Source: Tachypleus tridentatus
Taxonomy: Eukaryota > Arthropoda > Merostomata > Xiphosura > Limulidae
Length of the DNA: 64,000 nucleotides
Assembly (NCBI RefSeq): GCF_004210375.1
Contig: NC_134832.1
Span: forward strand, 151,649,592 to 151,713,591
Direction of reading: 5' to 3'
Shown: in pieces, positions 49,973-62,061 of the stretch
Layout of the letters: every line of letters begins with the position of its first letter
Position numbering within the stretch: the stretch's first letter is position 1
Program-made: the position numbers and the translations under genes
The notes under the pieces: model-generated
The model's database searches: none
The model's input: only the letters and a program-made list of their open reading frames with translations
Told to the model about the DNA's origin: nothing

Positions 49973-50455
49973 TTAAAGTGGTGTCTCCCTTCCTATTATG
50001 GATAAAATAATGCCATTTAAAGTGATGTTTCTCTCCTGTCATAGATAAAATAGATCCATTAAAGCTGTATCTCCCTTTGTGTCGTGGATAAACTAGAACC
50101 ATTAAACTGGTAACTTCCTTCCTTTAGTGGATAAAATAGAACCATTAAATTGGTATCTTCCTTCCTTTAGTGGATAAAATAGAACCATTAAAGTGGTGCC
50201 TCCCTTCCTGTCGTGGATGAAATAAAACCACTAAAACCGTATTTCCCTTTCTATCTCGGTTAAAATAGAAGACATTTAAGTGGTGCCTCATTTCCTGTCG
50301 TGGATGAAATAAAACCACTAAAACCGTATTTTCCTTTCTATCTTGGTTAAAATAGAAGACATTAAAGTGATGTCTCCTTTCCTATGATTGTTACAATATA
50401 AGCTTTTAGTGTGGTATCCGTCTTCTTTCCATGGACTAAATATAAGCCATAAGAG
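49973..50455 (+). repeat. 43-45 bp degenerate minisatellite with an 88-bp higher-order unit
   Basis: About eleven units of the form ccattaaagtggtgtctccc + ttcctgtcgtggataaaata. Two adjacent 88-bp dimers (50187-50274 and 50275-50362) are far more alike than single units, so a two-unit block was duplicated recently. Confidence 0.8.
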
Positions 50456-51337
50456 TAGTAGACCTCTTTCTGCTTGGATAGAATGATAGAATTTTGAGCT
50501 GACAAACTTACTGACAAGAGAAATCACAGAAAAATTGGCATAGTAATGCTCAGAGGCTACCACACTAACTGACATTGAACTGAATAATTAATTGAGTCTT
50601 GCATTTATATTGTACTTTTATTTAATTCACAATATACAAGATTTCTATACTCTTCAAAGACCTTAACATTAATGAAATTTCTACCTATATTTCATCATCA
50701 TTACGTAATAACATGCTCTCTTTAGCATACAAACATCAAAATTATAAATACTAAAAATTTAATATACATTTTGTGAAATCCTTTAAGGAGTCTTGAAACA
50801 CAAACAAAACAGTGCACTAACGTGTCCATTCACTTGGTGGTTCTTTTCTGAGAGTTATTGCTGTCCTGTCATTGGTGTTCTTCTCCGTGGATAGGTGGTC
50901 GAGCGAATCAGCAGTAAGATTCACCCTTGATAATTCTTTAAAAATGGTCTCGGCACGACCCTTGGGCTCTTCAGCAGATTGACTTTCCACTAGCAAATAC
51001 TTTGTTTCAGAATTACCCAATCAGCCAATCATCAATGTACTTACAATAACGACTACCATTTCTGATTTTTGGCTTAGACTGCTTCTCCCTCTGTAAGTCA
51101 ATCATTAATTATTTTAGTACAGCATGTGGTTCCTTCCATCACGTGCTGACCCTTAGAGCTTATGGAAAGAAACAGCCATAAAATGGCACCGTGATAATTT
51201 GTATAAAAGGTAAATGTTTGTCCATAAATGTAACAATAGAAGTGACTTGGTGCTCAAACAACACTTAATATTACAATATTACTACAAATACTACAATATT
51301 ACTCATTATCTGCTTATAGTGATAAACCATTTGTTTT
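50456..51337. other. No recognisable gene
   Basis: Holds a minus frame at 50817-51020 with no recognised match (KGRAETIFKELSRVNLTADS) and no conserved domain. Otherwise AT-rich sequence. Confidence 0.45.
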
Positions 51338-51414
51338 CAGTGATATCGAGAAAACCCACTTATAGAGAAATATATATGTAAAAACGGCTCGTTTGGATTG
51401 AGAAGTTTTTTTTA

Positions 51415-51985
51415 CGTAGAGGAGTGAGGCAATCTGGAGTAGTGTGCCATTCATATATATTTCTGGCTGTTGTTTTTTCTGTTTTGTCAATTTCGTAAAG
51501 ACCACGAGTTGTGTTTTTGCTGTGTTTATTTTTATTCTATATTTTTGACAGTATTCACTTATTCTATTTAGTTGCGGTTGTATGTTAGTGGCTGCTATCG
51601 TGGGTGTTGCGGCACTTTTCCAGACTACCACATCATCTGCGAACTGTGAAGAGAATCCATGATTCGGATCCCTCAGTGGCATATTGTTTACATACATGAT
51701 GAAGATTATAGGGCTAACTACCCCTCCCTGAGGGACACCAGCTTCAGGAATAAAGTATTCAGAAAATGTTTCTTCAACATTTACTCTGCACTTTCTATTT
51801 TCCAAAAAGATAGATAACCAGCGAATAATTCCACGCGGTAGTCCCATTTCATTCATTCGGAACCTTTGACCATCATGCCATACAGTGTCGAATGTTTTCT
51901 CGATATCAAGGAAGCAAGCGACAGTACATTCTTTTTCAAAGCTATCTATTATTGTTTCGGTTAATCTGATTAGGTGGAACGTTGA
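51415..51985 (-). pseudogene. LINE reverse transcriptase fragment
   Basis: One continuous minus frame, in order: HLIRLTETIIDSFEKECTVA; FLDIEKTFDTVWHDG; GIIRWLSIFLENRKCRV; AGVPQGGVVSPIIF; SQFADDVVVWKSA; IKINTAKTQLVVF. These are the central non-LTR (I/Jockey/CR1-like) reverse transcriptase blocks with an FADD catalytic box. The first catalytic Asp block (FLDIEKTFD) is also present. N-terminal endonuclease, thumb and 3' UTR are missing. It reads directly into the terminal sequence of the Penelope-like element at 51414 without a visible target duplication. Confidence 0.85.
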
Positions 51986-51992
51986 AGTTAGG

Positions 51993-52243
51993 TTTGTTTT
52001 TGTTTTTTGAATTTAGCGCGAAGCTACACGAGGGCTATCTGCACTAGCCGTCCCTAATTTAACAGTGTAACACTGGAGGGAAGACGGCTAGTCATCAACA
52101 CCCACCGCCAACGAATAGTGAGATTGACCGTCACATTATAACGTCCTCACAGCTCAAAGGGCAAGCATGTATGGTGTGACGGGGATTCGAACCCGCGACC
52201 CTTAAGAGTGGAACGCCTTATCTCACCTAGCCATGCTGGGCCT
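51993..52243 (-). mobile_element. SINE-1 inserted at the Penelope/LINE boundary
   Basis: Reverse complement of a full SINE-1: head ggcccagcatggctagg, B box gggttcgaatcccc, body, tail caaaaaacaaaaacaaac. A 9-bp target duplication ttgaagtta lies at 51982-51990 and 52244-52252. Confidence 0.85.
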
Positions 52244-53644
52244 TTGAAGTTAAATGTTAGGTTTTTAAATAGTATAGGTATAAAGGTGTTCCATTATATT
52301 GGTTTAATTTTGCTTTGAGTTCTTCATAAATAGAGCTTCTTTGATTTTCCGTTTGTTTGTATTTGTTTCCTTACTTGGTATGTTGGTGTATTCTATGGTT
52401 ATGATGTACTTATTTGATTTGCAAAGCTATTTTCTTACGTTCTTCAAATCTGGTTTTCATTTTACTGCTTGTTTCTCCGATATAGAAGTAATGGTAATTG
52501 TTATATCATATTTTATAAAAAATGTTGGAGTAATATTGGAGTACTATGTACTTTTTACATAGAATGGACTTTAATTTCTTATCTGGTTTTCGAATAAATT
52601 TGAATGTTGTGTTTTGTTATAAGTTTTTTTCCAAGTGTTAGTTATTTTGTAACTGATGTTGAGAACATATGGTATGCAGCAGTATAAGGTTTTGTAGTTT
52701 GTTGTATCGTGGGATTTATTGTTGTTTGTTTGTTGTTGATCGTGTTGTTCATCTAGGTGTGTACGTGTAACGTTTTCAACAGTTTTTGGAGAAAATTTGT
52801 TAATGTTGATGAAGTGTTGTTTTATTTTGTTGATTTCATCGTTAATTTTATCAGGTGAGCATAGTTTTGTGACTGTGTTTACTTGGTTTATTAATGTGTT
52901 GAGTTTTTGGTTTTTTCACGTGCTGACTCCCTCGAATGTATAGTTCAGTGTAGGTGATTTTTCTGTGGATTTCTGTTTTGAATTGTTTATCGGTTCTTAT
53001 GATCTTGAGGTTAAGAAATGCTATTTAGTTAGTTTGTTTTCGTATTCACAGGTGAACTTAATGTTGGGGTGTATAGAGTTAACGTGGTTGAAAAATCTAA
53101 GTTTGTGTTCTGTAGATGTGAATACAGCAACTGTATCGCCAACATATCTGTACCAGAACATTGGTGGGTGTAAGGTTGAATTTATTGCTTGAAATTTAAT
53201 GTTGGCTATAACTGGTGACACGGGATTGCTAATACTTAGACCATTTATTTGTATGTAGTTTTTGTGATAGTGAATTCTATAAGGGTTGCTAATTGGTTGC
53301 TGGGGGCTGTGTATAAATGGATTGGTGTCTTGGATATAAAGTTCTAAAGCTGTCTTGCACATTTCGGTAGTTGGGACTTCTGTGAAAATTGAGATAACAT
53401 CCAAACTGGACATTAAGTTTTTATGGCTAAGTTGAACAAGGATAGATTCACAGTGAAGAGAGCCTTTTAAAAAGAAACCGGCTGATGTTACATATTTATG
53501 AAACACCAAAACTATATATTTACTGATGTTTTAGTTAAATGATTCATAGGTCTACATTAAGGGTTGTAGTGGACAATTGGTTTGTAAGGTTTGGAGCTGC
53601 CATATAGCTGTTGTGTGTCGGCCTTTTGTATGTAATTCATTACC

Positions 53645-53835
53645 ACCAAAACTAACTTTATGTTCAACAACCAAATCTACCTACAAATAAATGGCCTAAG
53701 TATGGAGAATCCCGTGTCACCAGTTCTAGCTAACGTTTCTATGACACAGATTGAATCACAAGCGATCATTTCAGCCTTACACCCACCACTATACTGGTAC
53801 AGGTATGTTGACGATACAATTGAATGCATTCATTT
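53645..53835 (+). mobile_element. Short Penelope-like reverse transcriptase fragment, opposite strand
   Basis: Plus-strand frame with YLQINGLSMENPVSPVLANV and PPLYWYRYVDDTIE: the Penelope-like catalytic block with the usual YVDD. It sits inside the minus-strand element and is a different, better conserved copy. The 130 bp before it is unidentified. Confidence 0.75.
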
Positions 53836-54545
53836 GTGTTCATTATAACTAGTGCTTTACCTTTATCTGCTTTTAGACCTTTGATGTTGTTGTATTGTTT
53901 AAGGTTGTTTATAGAATTAATAGATTTGTGTTTAATGTTGATTTTTAGCTTTCTTTGCTGTGAATGGTTTTGTGTAAGAATTCTTTGAAAAATTTGTTCA
54001 AGATACTGTTTTGAGGTGTTTCGGGGAAATAGATGTTTCCAATTCTACCTGGAAAGGTAGGTTGTTGATTTTCGATGGAACTGTTGTCGAAGTTCCCGGT
54101 GACTGTATTCTATTCTTTTGTTACTGGTTACAGTTTATGTAGAATAAATCACTAGTCTTCTGGCTATGTCTTCCAGGCAGGCTTTACTTTAGATCGATGG
54201 AAAACTTCTTGGTGTTACTGCGACGTTCAGTCCTTTGTTGAGTAAATGTATCTCTTCAGTGCTTAATTGTCGGTCAGGTCTGTTAATTGTAAAGCTGGTT
54301 GGTGATTCGTCGTGTTGGTGTCTATTTTGTTGTTGGCACCTTAGTTTATCTAGTTTTTTTATTTTGGCGAATCTACATTTCCTTGTCATTCTTGCTGTTA
54401 ATTTGATTAATGTTACGTAGTATGAGTCAATAAATTTCTGGTTGAATGCACCAAGCCAGTTGATGGCCTAGATTCTATTTTGTTTTGCAAGTCATTCAGT
54501 TCTTTGTATTTTAAGTTCAATATTGCTTTTAGCAGTTTTTAATGT

Positions 54546-55165
54546 GTAAGTTATGGATAATGTTTATACACTGATTTAAATTCTGCGTTATTCTTACTTT
54601 CACAAAATTATGGATTAGATTTTCGTTTCGGCACTGTTGAATAAAGGAAATGTCATTTCTTATATTGTCTGACTCGCTAACTGGCACTGAACGGAATAAC
54701 TCACTAACTGATTAACTAAATAATTCACTGAGTCTGATATTTGTAATGTGCTACATCAACATACTACATCAAACGTATAAATTATACAGAGACTTCGTTA
54801 ATAACATTTCGAGACGTTTCGCATCAGTACCACGTGACACAACGCTCCATCTAGCAAAGAAATATCTAAGGACTTAGAATAGTATTTAAAGTTTTGCTAA
54901 TTTCGAAGAGTTACTCAGATAAGTAAAAATGTGACAAAGCAAGAAGGTAAAGTTTCTACAAGTTTAAGACTGGAAACTTCGGTTTAGCCTTCCCATAATC
55001 CTTTTTCTTTCAAACTAGATATACGAAGCAACTTATCAAGAAAAAAACAAAGTGTTATTAAAGTGGAGTTATAATTATTCCCAAGTCAGGAAATATGAAC
55101 AAACAATTGAAGGTTTTATGTGATAGTAGCAAATCCAAACTGCTAGATATAAATCCAACAATTCA
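54546..55165. other. No recognisable gene
   Basis: AT-rich sequence past the 5' side of the Penelope-like element. Nothing identified. Confidence 0.5.
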
Positions 55166-55298
55166 GTGGCCCCCAGTGGTACAGCAGCATTATCTCTGTA
55201 CTTATACCACTTAAAACAGGGTTTCGATACTCATGTTGGACAGAGTAAAGATAGCCAATTGTGCTTTGTGCTTAACTCCAAAGCAACAAAACAAAATA
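55166..55298 (+). mobile_element. SINE-3
   Basis: tggcccccagtggtacagca, aaacagggtttcgatactca, ggacagagtaaagatagcca, ttgtgctttgtgcttaactc and an A-rich tail. Confidence 0.75.
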
Positions 55299-56822
55299 GT
55301 GGAAAGGTGAACTACAAAACTATTTGTTAATACTAAATGCACAAAACCATAACATTAAATTAACAATTGGAGAATGACGAATGAGTCACCTACCTTTCTT
55401 AAGTTTAAACATAAATATTTCTGAAATTACATTATCTGTTTACACTTGCCAGAAAACCACGTCCACTGACCTTCTTTTTTCAATAGTTTTATGCTGTTTG
55501 TTTGGTTGCATATCGAATATCATAAATTTCTACCCTATACAGCAATGCCAACTAACGAGTTACTTACTAATTTCAAAATATAAATAAGAAATATGAAACT
55601 GTGTGACGAAGAATATTTTAAACATATATATAACGCATCCATAACAGTGTCATGAGTGTTTTTCGATGAACTGTACAAACCACTGATAGCAAGTGTAAAA
55701 TAATATAATGAGTGAAAATAAACTTTGAACATTATGAAATTGAAACATGCAACAAATGAGGAATATTTCAAGTCCTGAGTATGAAAGTCACTTACATCTC
55801 TCAGATTAGTCCAAACACTTGATAATTATGTCATATTCTAGAATATGGTAACTCATAATGTTGACTGATCACCAATAATAATAAGCCACATCTAGACTTG
55901 ATCTGTTGGTAAAGGACAGTTATTAGTATAAATTATGACTGGAATTGTTCATTGCCCAAAAATATTAATAACTTACATATACATGATTGTGAAATATTTC
56001 CAGATGGTTAACAATTAGCTTAGATTATAACTAATATGAATATCACAGAGTAATTATTAAAGTGTTATGAAATATGGATAGCGGCATCCAATATGGCTGT
56101 GCCCGCTGACGGATGCCATTTTGGCTGATGAGACATTATACGTCAACAGGACATTTCAAGGGACAAACCTGATATAAAAACAGTGATCAAAAATCAAATA
56201 TAAACACTTTCTGGTCATAACTGTTCTTGTGAGTTTACGCCAGCAGGAAAATCTAAAAGATAGTTAAGGTATTACTACAGTCACTTATTTCAGAAATCCT
56301 TGATGTCAGAAAAACACGTAGATTCGAGAAGTTTCTTTATAAAACGATAAAAACCAAATAGTGTTTTCCCGCTTTCTACAGAAAAAAAGGGCCCACTTTC
56401 ATAAAGGCTACGATTATACATTTTTTTATAATTTTGGAAATTATTTTTAATGAGAAATTCGTTGCTTTATTTTAACTTTCAATGGGTTATTTTTTCGGTT
56501 GTTAACAATGAAACCAGAGGTTCTTCAAAGGAGAAAAGAATCTCAAGAAATCAAGAAATATATTTTAAGCTTTGATTACCACACTGATGAATTAAACTAG
56601 TTTAACATAATTATGTAAAAAAATCTGTTGAAACAAAATAAACTGTAGTGCAATGAAATGGAAAACAAAAAGTGGAAAAGAAAAGTTATACCACAAAAAG
56701 TGACTGATGTTAAATAAATATCATAGTACTCACAACATTTAAAACTATAGTGGAATGTTTCATGTCACGAGAATTATCAAACATAGAACGCCCCAAATTA
56801 ACATCATGCAACACATCTAATT
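55299..56822. other. No recognisable gene
   Basis: Frames at 55381-55587 and 55535-55771 (minus) match nothing known. No repeat family identified. Confidence 0.5.
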
Positions 56823-56941
56823 CTCCCCAGTGGCATGTCTGGGGACTCCCACCGCTAAAGATCAGGTTTCGATACTGGTGGTGAGCAGAGCATAGATAAC
56901 CCACTGTGTAGCTCTGTGCTTAATTCTAAACAAACAAACAG
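56823..56941 (+). mobile_element. SINE-3
   Basis: ctccccagtggcatgtctgg, aggtttcgatactggtggtg, gagcagagcatagataaccc, gtagctctgtgcttaattct and (caaa)n. Confidence 0.75.
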
Positions 56942-57777
56942 ATAGAATGTAGCATGCATGTGAATTGCAGGCAAATCGAGGTGCTTTATAATAAGATAAT
57001 ACTATTATATAAATAAGAATAAAAAGTTTGAATTGTATTTTACCAAACGTAAAAGAAATTCAATAATATTAATGATGACTGGGTGTTTGGCATTGTTACA
57101 GAGCAAGAATGTCGTGTTTCTAAAGTTCGTAAAATTTCTAGGGTTGTGGGTTCTACTAATAAAAATATAATAGTAATAACAAGGAAGTAGATTAATTAAT
57201 TAATTAAAAGTAATATATATATATATACACACATACGTGTGCGAAAGAGAAAAAAGATATATGTAAAATTGTGTTCGCATACATTTATTATTAGTTTTAT
57301 TTGTAATTATATTTATAAACTACTGTTATCTTATCGTAATAAAAAATAATTTGCTTTTACTTCACGTGTTTGTTACATTAGATTTGCTGCGTGATGTTAG
57401 TTACGAACGTTCTGTTTGATAGCTCTTGTAAAACTAAACATTTTCTTCCATTACAGTTAAATATTACCAGAGAAAGAAAAGGACGTCCAGCCCGAAACAT
57501 TATGAACATCTATTTAATATCAATCTTATTTTTTATACTATCAGTTCTTCCACTTCTTTGTTTTTGTTTTCGATAACATAATTGTATTCTAGTCATGCCG
57601 TTAGATGGACATTTATCGCATGCTTGACTCCAATCAGAGAGAATTGTGTTATAATGACAGGATCGTTCCCTCAAAGTGAAACCGGAAGAAAATAGTTCCA
57701 GTATTAATGAATTCGGTCACACCTGCTCAGATAAAATGAGCACTGGTGATAGTACAAAGTAAAAAAAAATGTTCCAT
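56942..57777. other. No recognisable gene
   Basis: A TA-run at 57214-57228 with a following acac tract. 57470-57510 (ggacgtccagcccgaaacat) loosely resembles a Penelope-like end but is not convincing. Confidence 0.45.
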
Positions 57778-57896
57778 GGTGAAACACCGGTAAGTCTATG
57801 AACATATAACGCTAAATTTTGGAGTCCAATTCTTCACGGTTGACTCAGCAGATAGTTCGAAGTGACTTGGCCTAAAAACAAAGCTAAACCTCACAC
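57778..57896 (+). mobile_element. SINE-2, degraded
   Basis: ggtgaaacaccggtaagtct, acatataacgctaaattttg, gactcagcagatagttcgaa, then an altered tail. Confidence 0.55.
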
Positions 57897-57916
57897 CAGA
57901 TTCCATAATTTGTAGC

Positions 57917-58190
57917 GGCCCGGCATGGCCAAGCGCGAAGGCGCGCGACTCGTAATCCGAGGGTCGCGGGTTCGCGCCCGCGTCGCGCTAAACATGCTCG
58001 CCCTCCCAGCCGTGGGGGCGTTATAATGTGACGGTCAATCCCACTTTTCGTTGGTAAAAGAGTAGTCCAAGAGTTAGCGGTGGGTGGTGATGACTAGCTG
58101 ACTTCCCTCTAGTCTTACACTGCTAAATTAGGGACGGCTAGCACAGATAGCCCTCGAGTAGCTTTGTGCGAAATTCCAAAACAAACAAAC
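57917..58190 (+). mobile_element. SINE-1, full length, CpG-rich (least decayed copy)
   Basis: ggcccggcatggccaagcgc head, B box gggttcgcgcccgcg, then the common body (ccgtgggggcgttataatgt; ttggtaaaagagtagtccaa; gtcttacactgctaaattag) and a tail aaaacaaacaaacc. It has far more CpGs in the head than other copies here. Pol III boxes look near intact, though the head is shorter than the usual aagcg-ttaaggcg spacing. Confidence 0.85.
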
Positions 58191-58982
58191 CATAACTTGA
58201 TTATTTAATAGCCATCAAAGTGCTCCACATAAAAACGTTTACCTTCAATAAAATCCGTTGTTTGTGGGTTTATCTCAACCACAGAATGTTAGGTCCGAAG
58301 TACTATATCTTTACACCTTTAAAACCAAACTTTAATTTTGACGAATGAAATGATATCCGTGTCAGTTCTTGCCATGCAGCGCCATCTCTACAAATAATAT
58401 TTATGTAGATTATTCTTCGCCACAAAAGACTTATAATGTAAATACATGGAATATAAATCTAGAATAAAGAATAATGTCGATATCTTACTTGTATCTACAT
58501 TTAATGTACAACCTACAGGCATGTCAAAACTATTTTTAGCAAGGGGAATTTAATACGTCTTGTAAATGAAACTTTTCTACCAACTGAATGTTGTCACAGT
58601 ATAAATGAACGTGTTTTTCCACTTTTGTACCAGTAGAAGCAGTATAGACATTTAGCTCGTGATTTTTAATATTATATTTTTAAAGTACTTTTAGCTTTTT
58701 TCACAGTAGTAATAATGATAAGTGGCCTAAATTCGAAGCTTAATTAAAATGCGTGTATGTAAAAGCTTTAGATAGCAAGACCAGGCGTTCGTGTAGACAC
58801 TGTAGAACGTTTAGCCTAGCGTATGTGATAACGCTCAGCCTTGAAAAACCTAAGAGCAGGAAACAAAATCGTGCATGTTTAAATGCGCTTTTTATTTTCA
58901 GAATTGCACGTGTTTAAAGGCACCTCTTATTTTCGAAACTGTACTATATATAATTATTGAAGTATATCTGTTTGATATTATC
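58191..58982. other. No recognisable gene
   Basis: AT-rich, no exon or repeat recognised. Confidence 0.5.
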
Positions 58983-59236
58983 GTTTGTTTTTGAATTTCG
59001 CGCAAAGCTACACGAGGGGTATCTGCGCTAGCCGTCTCTAATTTAGCAGTGTAAGACGAGAGGGAAGGCAGCTAGTCATCACCACCAACTGCCAAATCTT
59101 GGGTACTCTTTTACCAACGAATAGTTGGATTGATCTCACATTATAAAACTCCCATGGCTGAAAGGATGAGCATGTTTTGTGCGAGAAGGATTCGAACCCG
59201 CTACCCTCAGATCACGAGTCGAGCCCCTGTCTGACA
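58983..59236 (-). mobile_element. SINE-1
   Basis: Reverse complement: tail, body and B box ggattcgaacccgc. The head is degraded past cacgagtcgagcccctg. Confidence 0.8.
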
Positions 59237-59282
59237 TACTACAACTGAACTATGTATATGTATATACTTAACAAGAAAAAAT

Positions 59283-59381
59283 CATGTGTTGAATCTATTT
59301 TGTTCAAATTAGTTCTTTATATGTATATACTTAACAAGAAATTATAAAGAACTAATTTGAACAAAATAGATTCAACACATG
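59283..59381. repeat. Perfect 38-bp inverted repeat (fold-back)
   Basis: Arms 59283-59320 and 59344-59381 are exact reverse complements around a 23-nt spacer. The spacer sequence atgtatatacttaacaagaa also occurs just before the left arm (near 59259-59278). Confidence 0.9.
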
Positions 59382-59871
59382 AACACGCAAGATACATTAC
59401 AATTTGATTATTCGAAACCAAGAAACGCTATAATTCTTCTTATTAACCTGAAGATGACCAAAGAAGGTCGAAACGTTGTTCTGTACTTTATTTTAATTCA
59501 AGTTTTAATACTCATACTAGCCACCTTGAGAATACAAACGCTATAATTATCATTCTAAGTCACGAAATCTCACAATCTGATTACATGAACTCATGAAGAA
59601 CGTGATCAAATTTTTCAATTCACAAAACACCACAATTTGAGCATTTTAAGTCACAAAATAGTAAACCCTAATCACACAGTCATGAAATGCAAAACTCTAA
59701 CTGTCTAAATTGGTAAAACACTGACATATAATTATTAGGGAAAATCAAGCACTAAAATACTATAATATTACTACTCAAAGTCATGAATCACTATTATCTG
59801 ACATTGTTATCAAATAGTCCAAAGTTATGAAAAGCTATATTTTTTATCATCCAAAGCGTAATGCCAGGTTT
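59382..59871 (+). repeat. Degenerate short tandem array with a Penelope-like end inside
   Basis: Loose units of about 30 bp (aagtcacgaaatctcacaat; aattcacaaaacaccacaat; acagtcatgaaatgcaaaac) recur over the region. A Penelope-like 3' end interrupts at 59448-59535. Confidence 0.5.
59448..59535 (+). mobile_element. Penelope-like 3' end fragment
   Basis: aacctgaagatgaccaaaga, aggtcgaaacgttgttctgt, actttattttaattcaagtt. No coding part remains. Confidence 0.7.
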
Positions 59872-60919
59872 CGTAACAATCGTCCAGTGGGCATACATAA
59901 CTATTTAAATAAGCAAAAATACGGCGAAAAACAAATTAACAATTACAATTCTGCTGTAGAATTATATTTACTGTGAATGAAACTAACTTCGTAAATAATA
60001 TTTGTCATAAAACAAAAGTACTGGAATTATTGTATTTTTTAACAATTCCGTCCATTAGCGTTTATTTAACCACATTATATCAGCGAAATCCATTGAGGTG
60101 AAACAACTAATATGCTGACACTTTAATTTATTTTTAGGCAGGATTAAAGTAAATTAATCTTTGAGACCTTTTCCCCCTTTGAGTTAGTCATATTTTTGTG
60201 TGCCAATAATATTAGCCGTGGAGCTAGCATATAATCGATTCGATTATATTACTCCTCAGAATCTTATTCAGCATAGCCTCAAATTGAAATTGTTTGAGAC
60301 AGTAACAAAATAAAATAATTTATTAGACTTTAGGCGTGCTTAAGTACATCAATGGAAAGAAATTGACCTTCTGAGTCTAAAGCTGTAATTAGATCTCAAA
60401 TCGGTCAAAAGATGACGGAGCTATGAGCTAAAAGTTTGTACATTTGGGAGGAAATTAGAGCCATTTTATGAGCCGTTATGCCGCGGCTAAAAACTCTTCT
60501 TGTCTTCTGATATAAAAATCACAATTGCTACGATCACACATTTAATCAAACGTAAATTATTTCATCGTGAAAAGTTTACTACGAATTTATGAGCATTAAG
60601 CAAATCAAGTTAGAGATTCGTGATTTGAATAAATTATAAATATATTAGTTGCCGATTAAACGTCTTGTATATAAACATTCATCAGGCCGAGTTAAATGCA
60701 ATAAACATAATTGTGCCCGAGTCGTTATTTATTGCATCGGTTTCTAGCACAAGAAATTTTTCGATGTGAACTAAACTAAACTGGTGAAATTTAATATTCT
60801 ATCGATTTATTTAATTCATCATAAATCTGAAATAAGTTTATTATTTTAATAACATCAAGCTTTATTTATTTTTAGCATCAAAATATCTATTATTAATATT
60901 ATTTATTTATCTTGAATTG
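59872..60919. other. No recognisable gene
   Basis: AT-rich; nothing identified. Confidence 0.5.
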
Positions 60920-61041
60920 TCCCCCGCTGGTACAGCGGTAAGTCTAAGGATTTACAACGCTAAAATCAGGAGTTCAGTTCCCCTCGGTAGACTCAACAGA
61001 CAGCCCCATGTCGCTTTGCTATAAAAAAAAACACACGCACG
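60920..61041 (+). mobile_element. SINE-2, near complete
   Basis: cccccgctggtacagcggta (A-box region), ggatttacaacgctaaaatc, ttcagttcccctcggtagac, cagacagccccatgtcgctt, tgctataaaaaaaaacacac. A good reference copy for this family. Confidence 0.8.
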
Positions 61042-61077
61042 CTTATCATAATGGAAATTTCGAACTTGATTTGGGTT

Positions 61078-61180
61078 GTTGCTGCATCATATATTATATG
61101 TGTTGTGTCCACCACTGGTATCGAACTCCGGTATTCAGAGTTATAAACCTTTAGACTTGCCATTGTGGGACTTCAATGTT
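61078..61180 (-). mobile_element. SINE-2/3-like fragment, degraded
   Basis: Reverse complement of cccacaatggcaagtctaaa, ggtttataactctgaatacc, ggagttcgataccagtggtg. Confidence 0.5.
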
Positions 61181-61410
61181 TGAGCACTTCAATAAATGAC
61201 TAAACTATGGGAATATTAATGTTTGTCTACAGTTAGATGACGAAGCAACTATATATGAAACTACAGCTGAATTATATATGAAACTACAGCTGAACTATAT
61301 GGTTTAGTGTGAGATCATACATCAAATAATCACATTGGAAAAATTTGTATGTTGAGTAGGCATTTTTAATTTCTACTTTTAGAATTGACAATAATAAATG
61401 ACAATACTAT

Positions 61411-61730
61411 AACACGAATGTTGAACACATGTATTTTTACTTTGTTTAGTAAGATAACACGAATGTTGAACACATGTATTTTTACTTTGTTTAGTACGGT
61501 AACACGAATGTTGAACACATTACATGTATTTTTACTTTGTTTAGTGTGGTAACACGAATGTTGAACACATTACATGCATTTTTAGTTTGTTTAGTACAGT
61601 AACACGAAAGTTGAATGGTTCAATCTGGTAACATATTTTTTTTTAGTGTGGATCGGTGAACAAGAAAGATTTTTTTGTGTATAGTAACACGAAGGTTAAA
61701 CACGTGATACGTGGATTTGTTTTGTAGAAG
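61411..61730 (+). repeat. 45-50 bp tandem repeat, six units
   Basis: Units begin aacacgaatgttgaacacat at 61411, 61456, 61501, 61551, then diverged at 61601 and 61686. The later ones carry a ttac insertion and one an extra 35 bp. Confidence 0.85.
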
Positions 61731-61734
61731 TCTT

Positions 61735-62024
61735 TTTTGTTTGTTTGTTTGTTTGTTTGGGAATTTCGCACAAAGCTACTCGAGGGCTATCTGTGCTAGC
61801 CGTCCCTAATTTAGCAGTGTAAGACTAGAGGGAAGGCAGCTAGTCATCAGCACCCACCGGCCAACTCTTGGGCTACTATATTACCAACGAATAGTGGGAT
61901 TGACCGTAACATTATAACGCTCCCACGGCTGAGAGGGCGAGCATGTTTGGCGCGATGCGGGCGCAAACCCGCGACCCTCGGATTACGAGTCGCACGCCTT
62001 ACGCGCTAGGCCATGCCAGGCCCC
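61735..62024 (-). mobile_element. SINE-1, full length
   Basis: A (TTTG)n run at 61738-61759, then the reversed tail, body and head ending ggcctagcgcgtaaggcgtg / ggcctggcatgg. The B box is gcgggtttgcgcccgc. Confidence 0.85.
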
Positions 62025-62061
62025 AACCATTTTTAAGAATTACACCTTAGTACGTCTCTGT

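Larger units (their letters stand above)
51338..54545 (-). mobile_element. Penelope-like element, broken, with LINE and SINE inside
   Basis: Minus strand, from N-terminus near 54545 to 3' end at 51338. The N-terminal region (near 54200-54390) has PDRQLSTEEIHLLNKGLNVA. An ADKGKALVIMN motif lies near 53850-53950. The reverse transcriptase core (53021-53509) has NPVSPVIANI and FWYRYVGDTVAVF, where the family has YVDD. A GIY-YIG region (near 52430-52530) has FYIGETSSK. The 3' end matches that of the composite at 11673. It is inactive, with several breaks. A short plus-strand Penelope-like piece, a LINE piece and a SINE interrupt it. Confidence 0.8.

Noticed and set aside
60920-60992. True tRNA genes at the SINE heads
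   Set aside because: Boxes are tRNA-like but no full cloverleaf can be drawn and all continue into SINE bodies.
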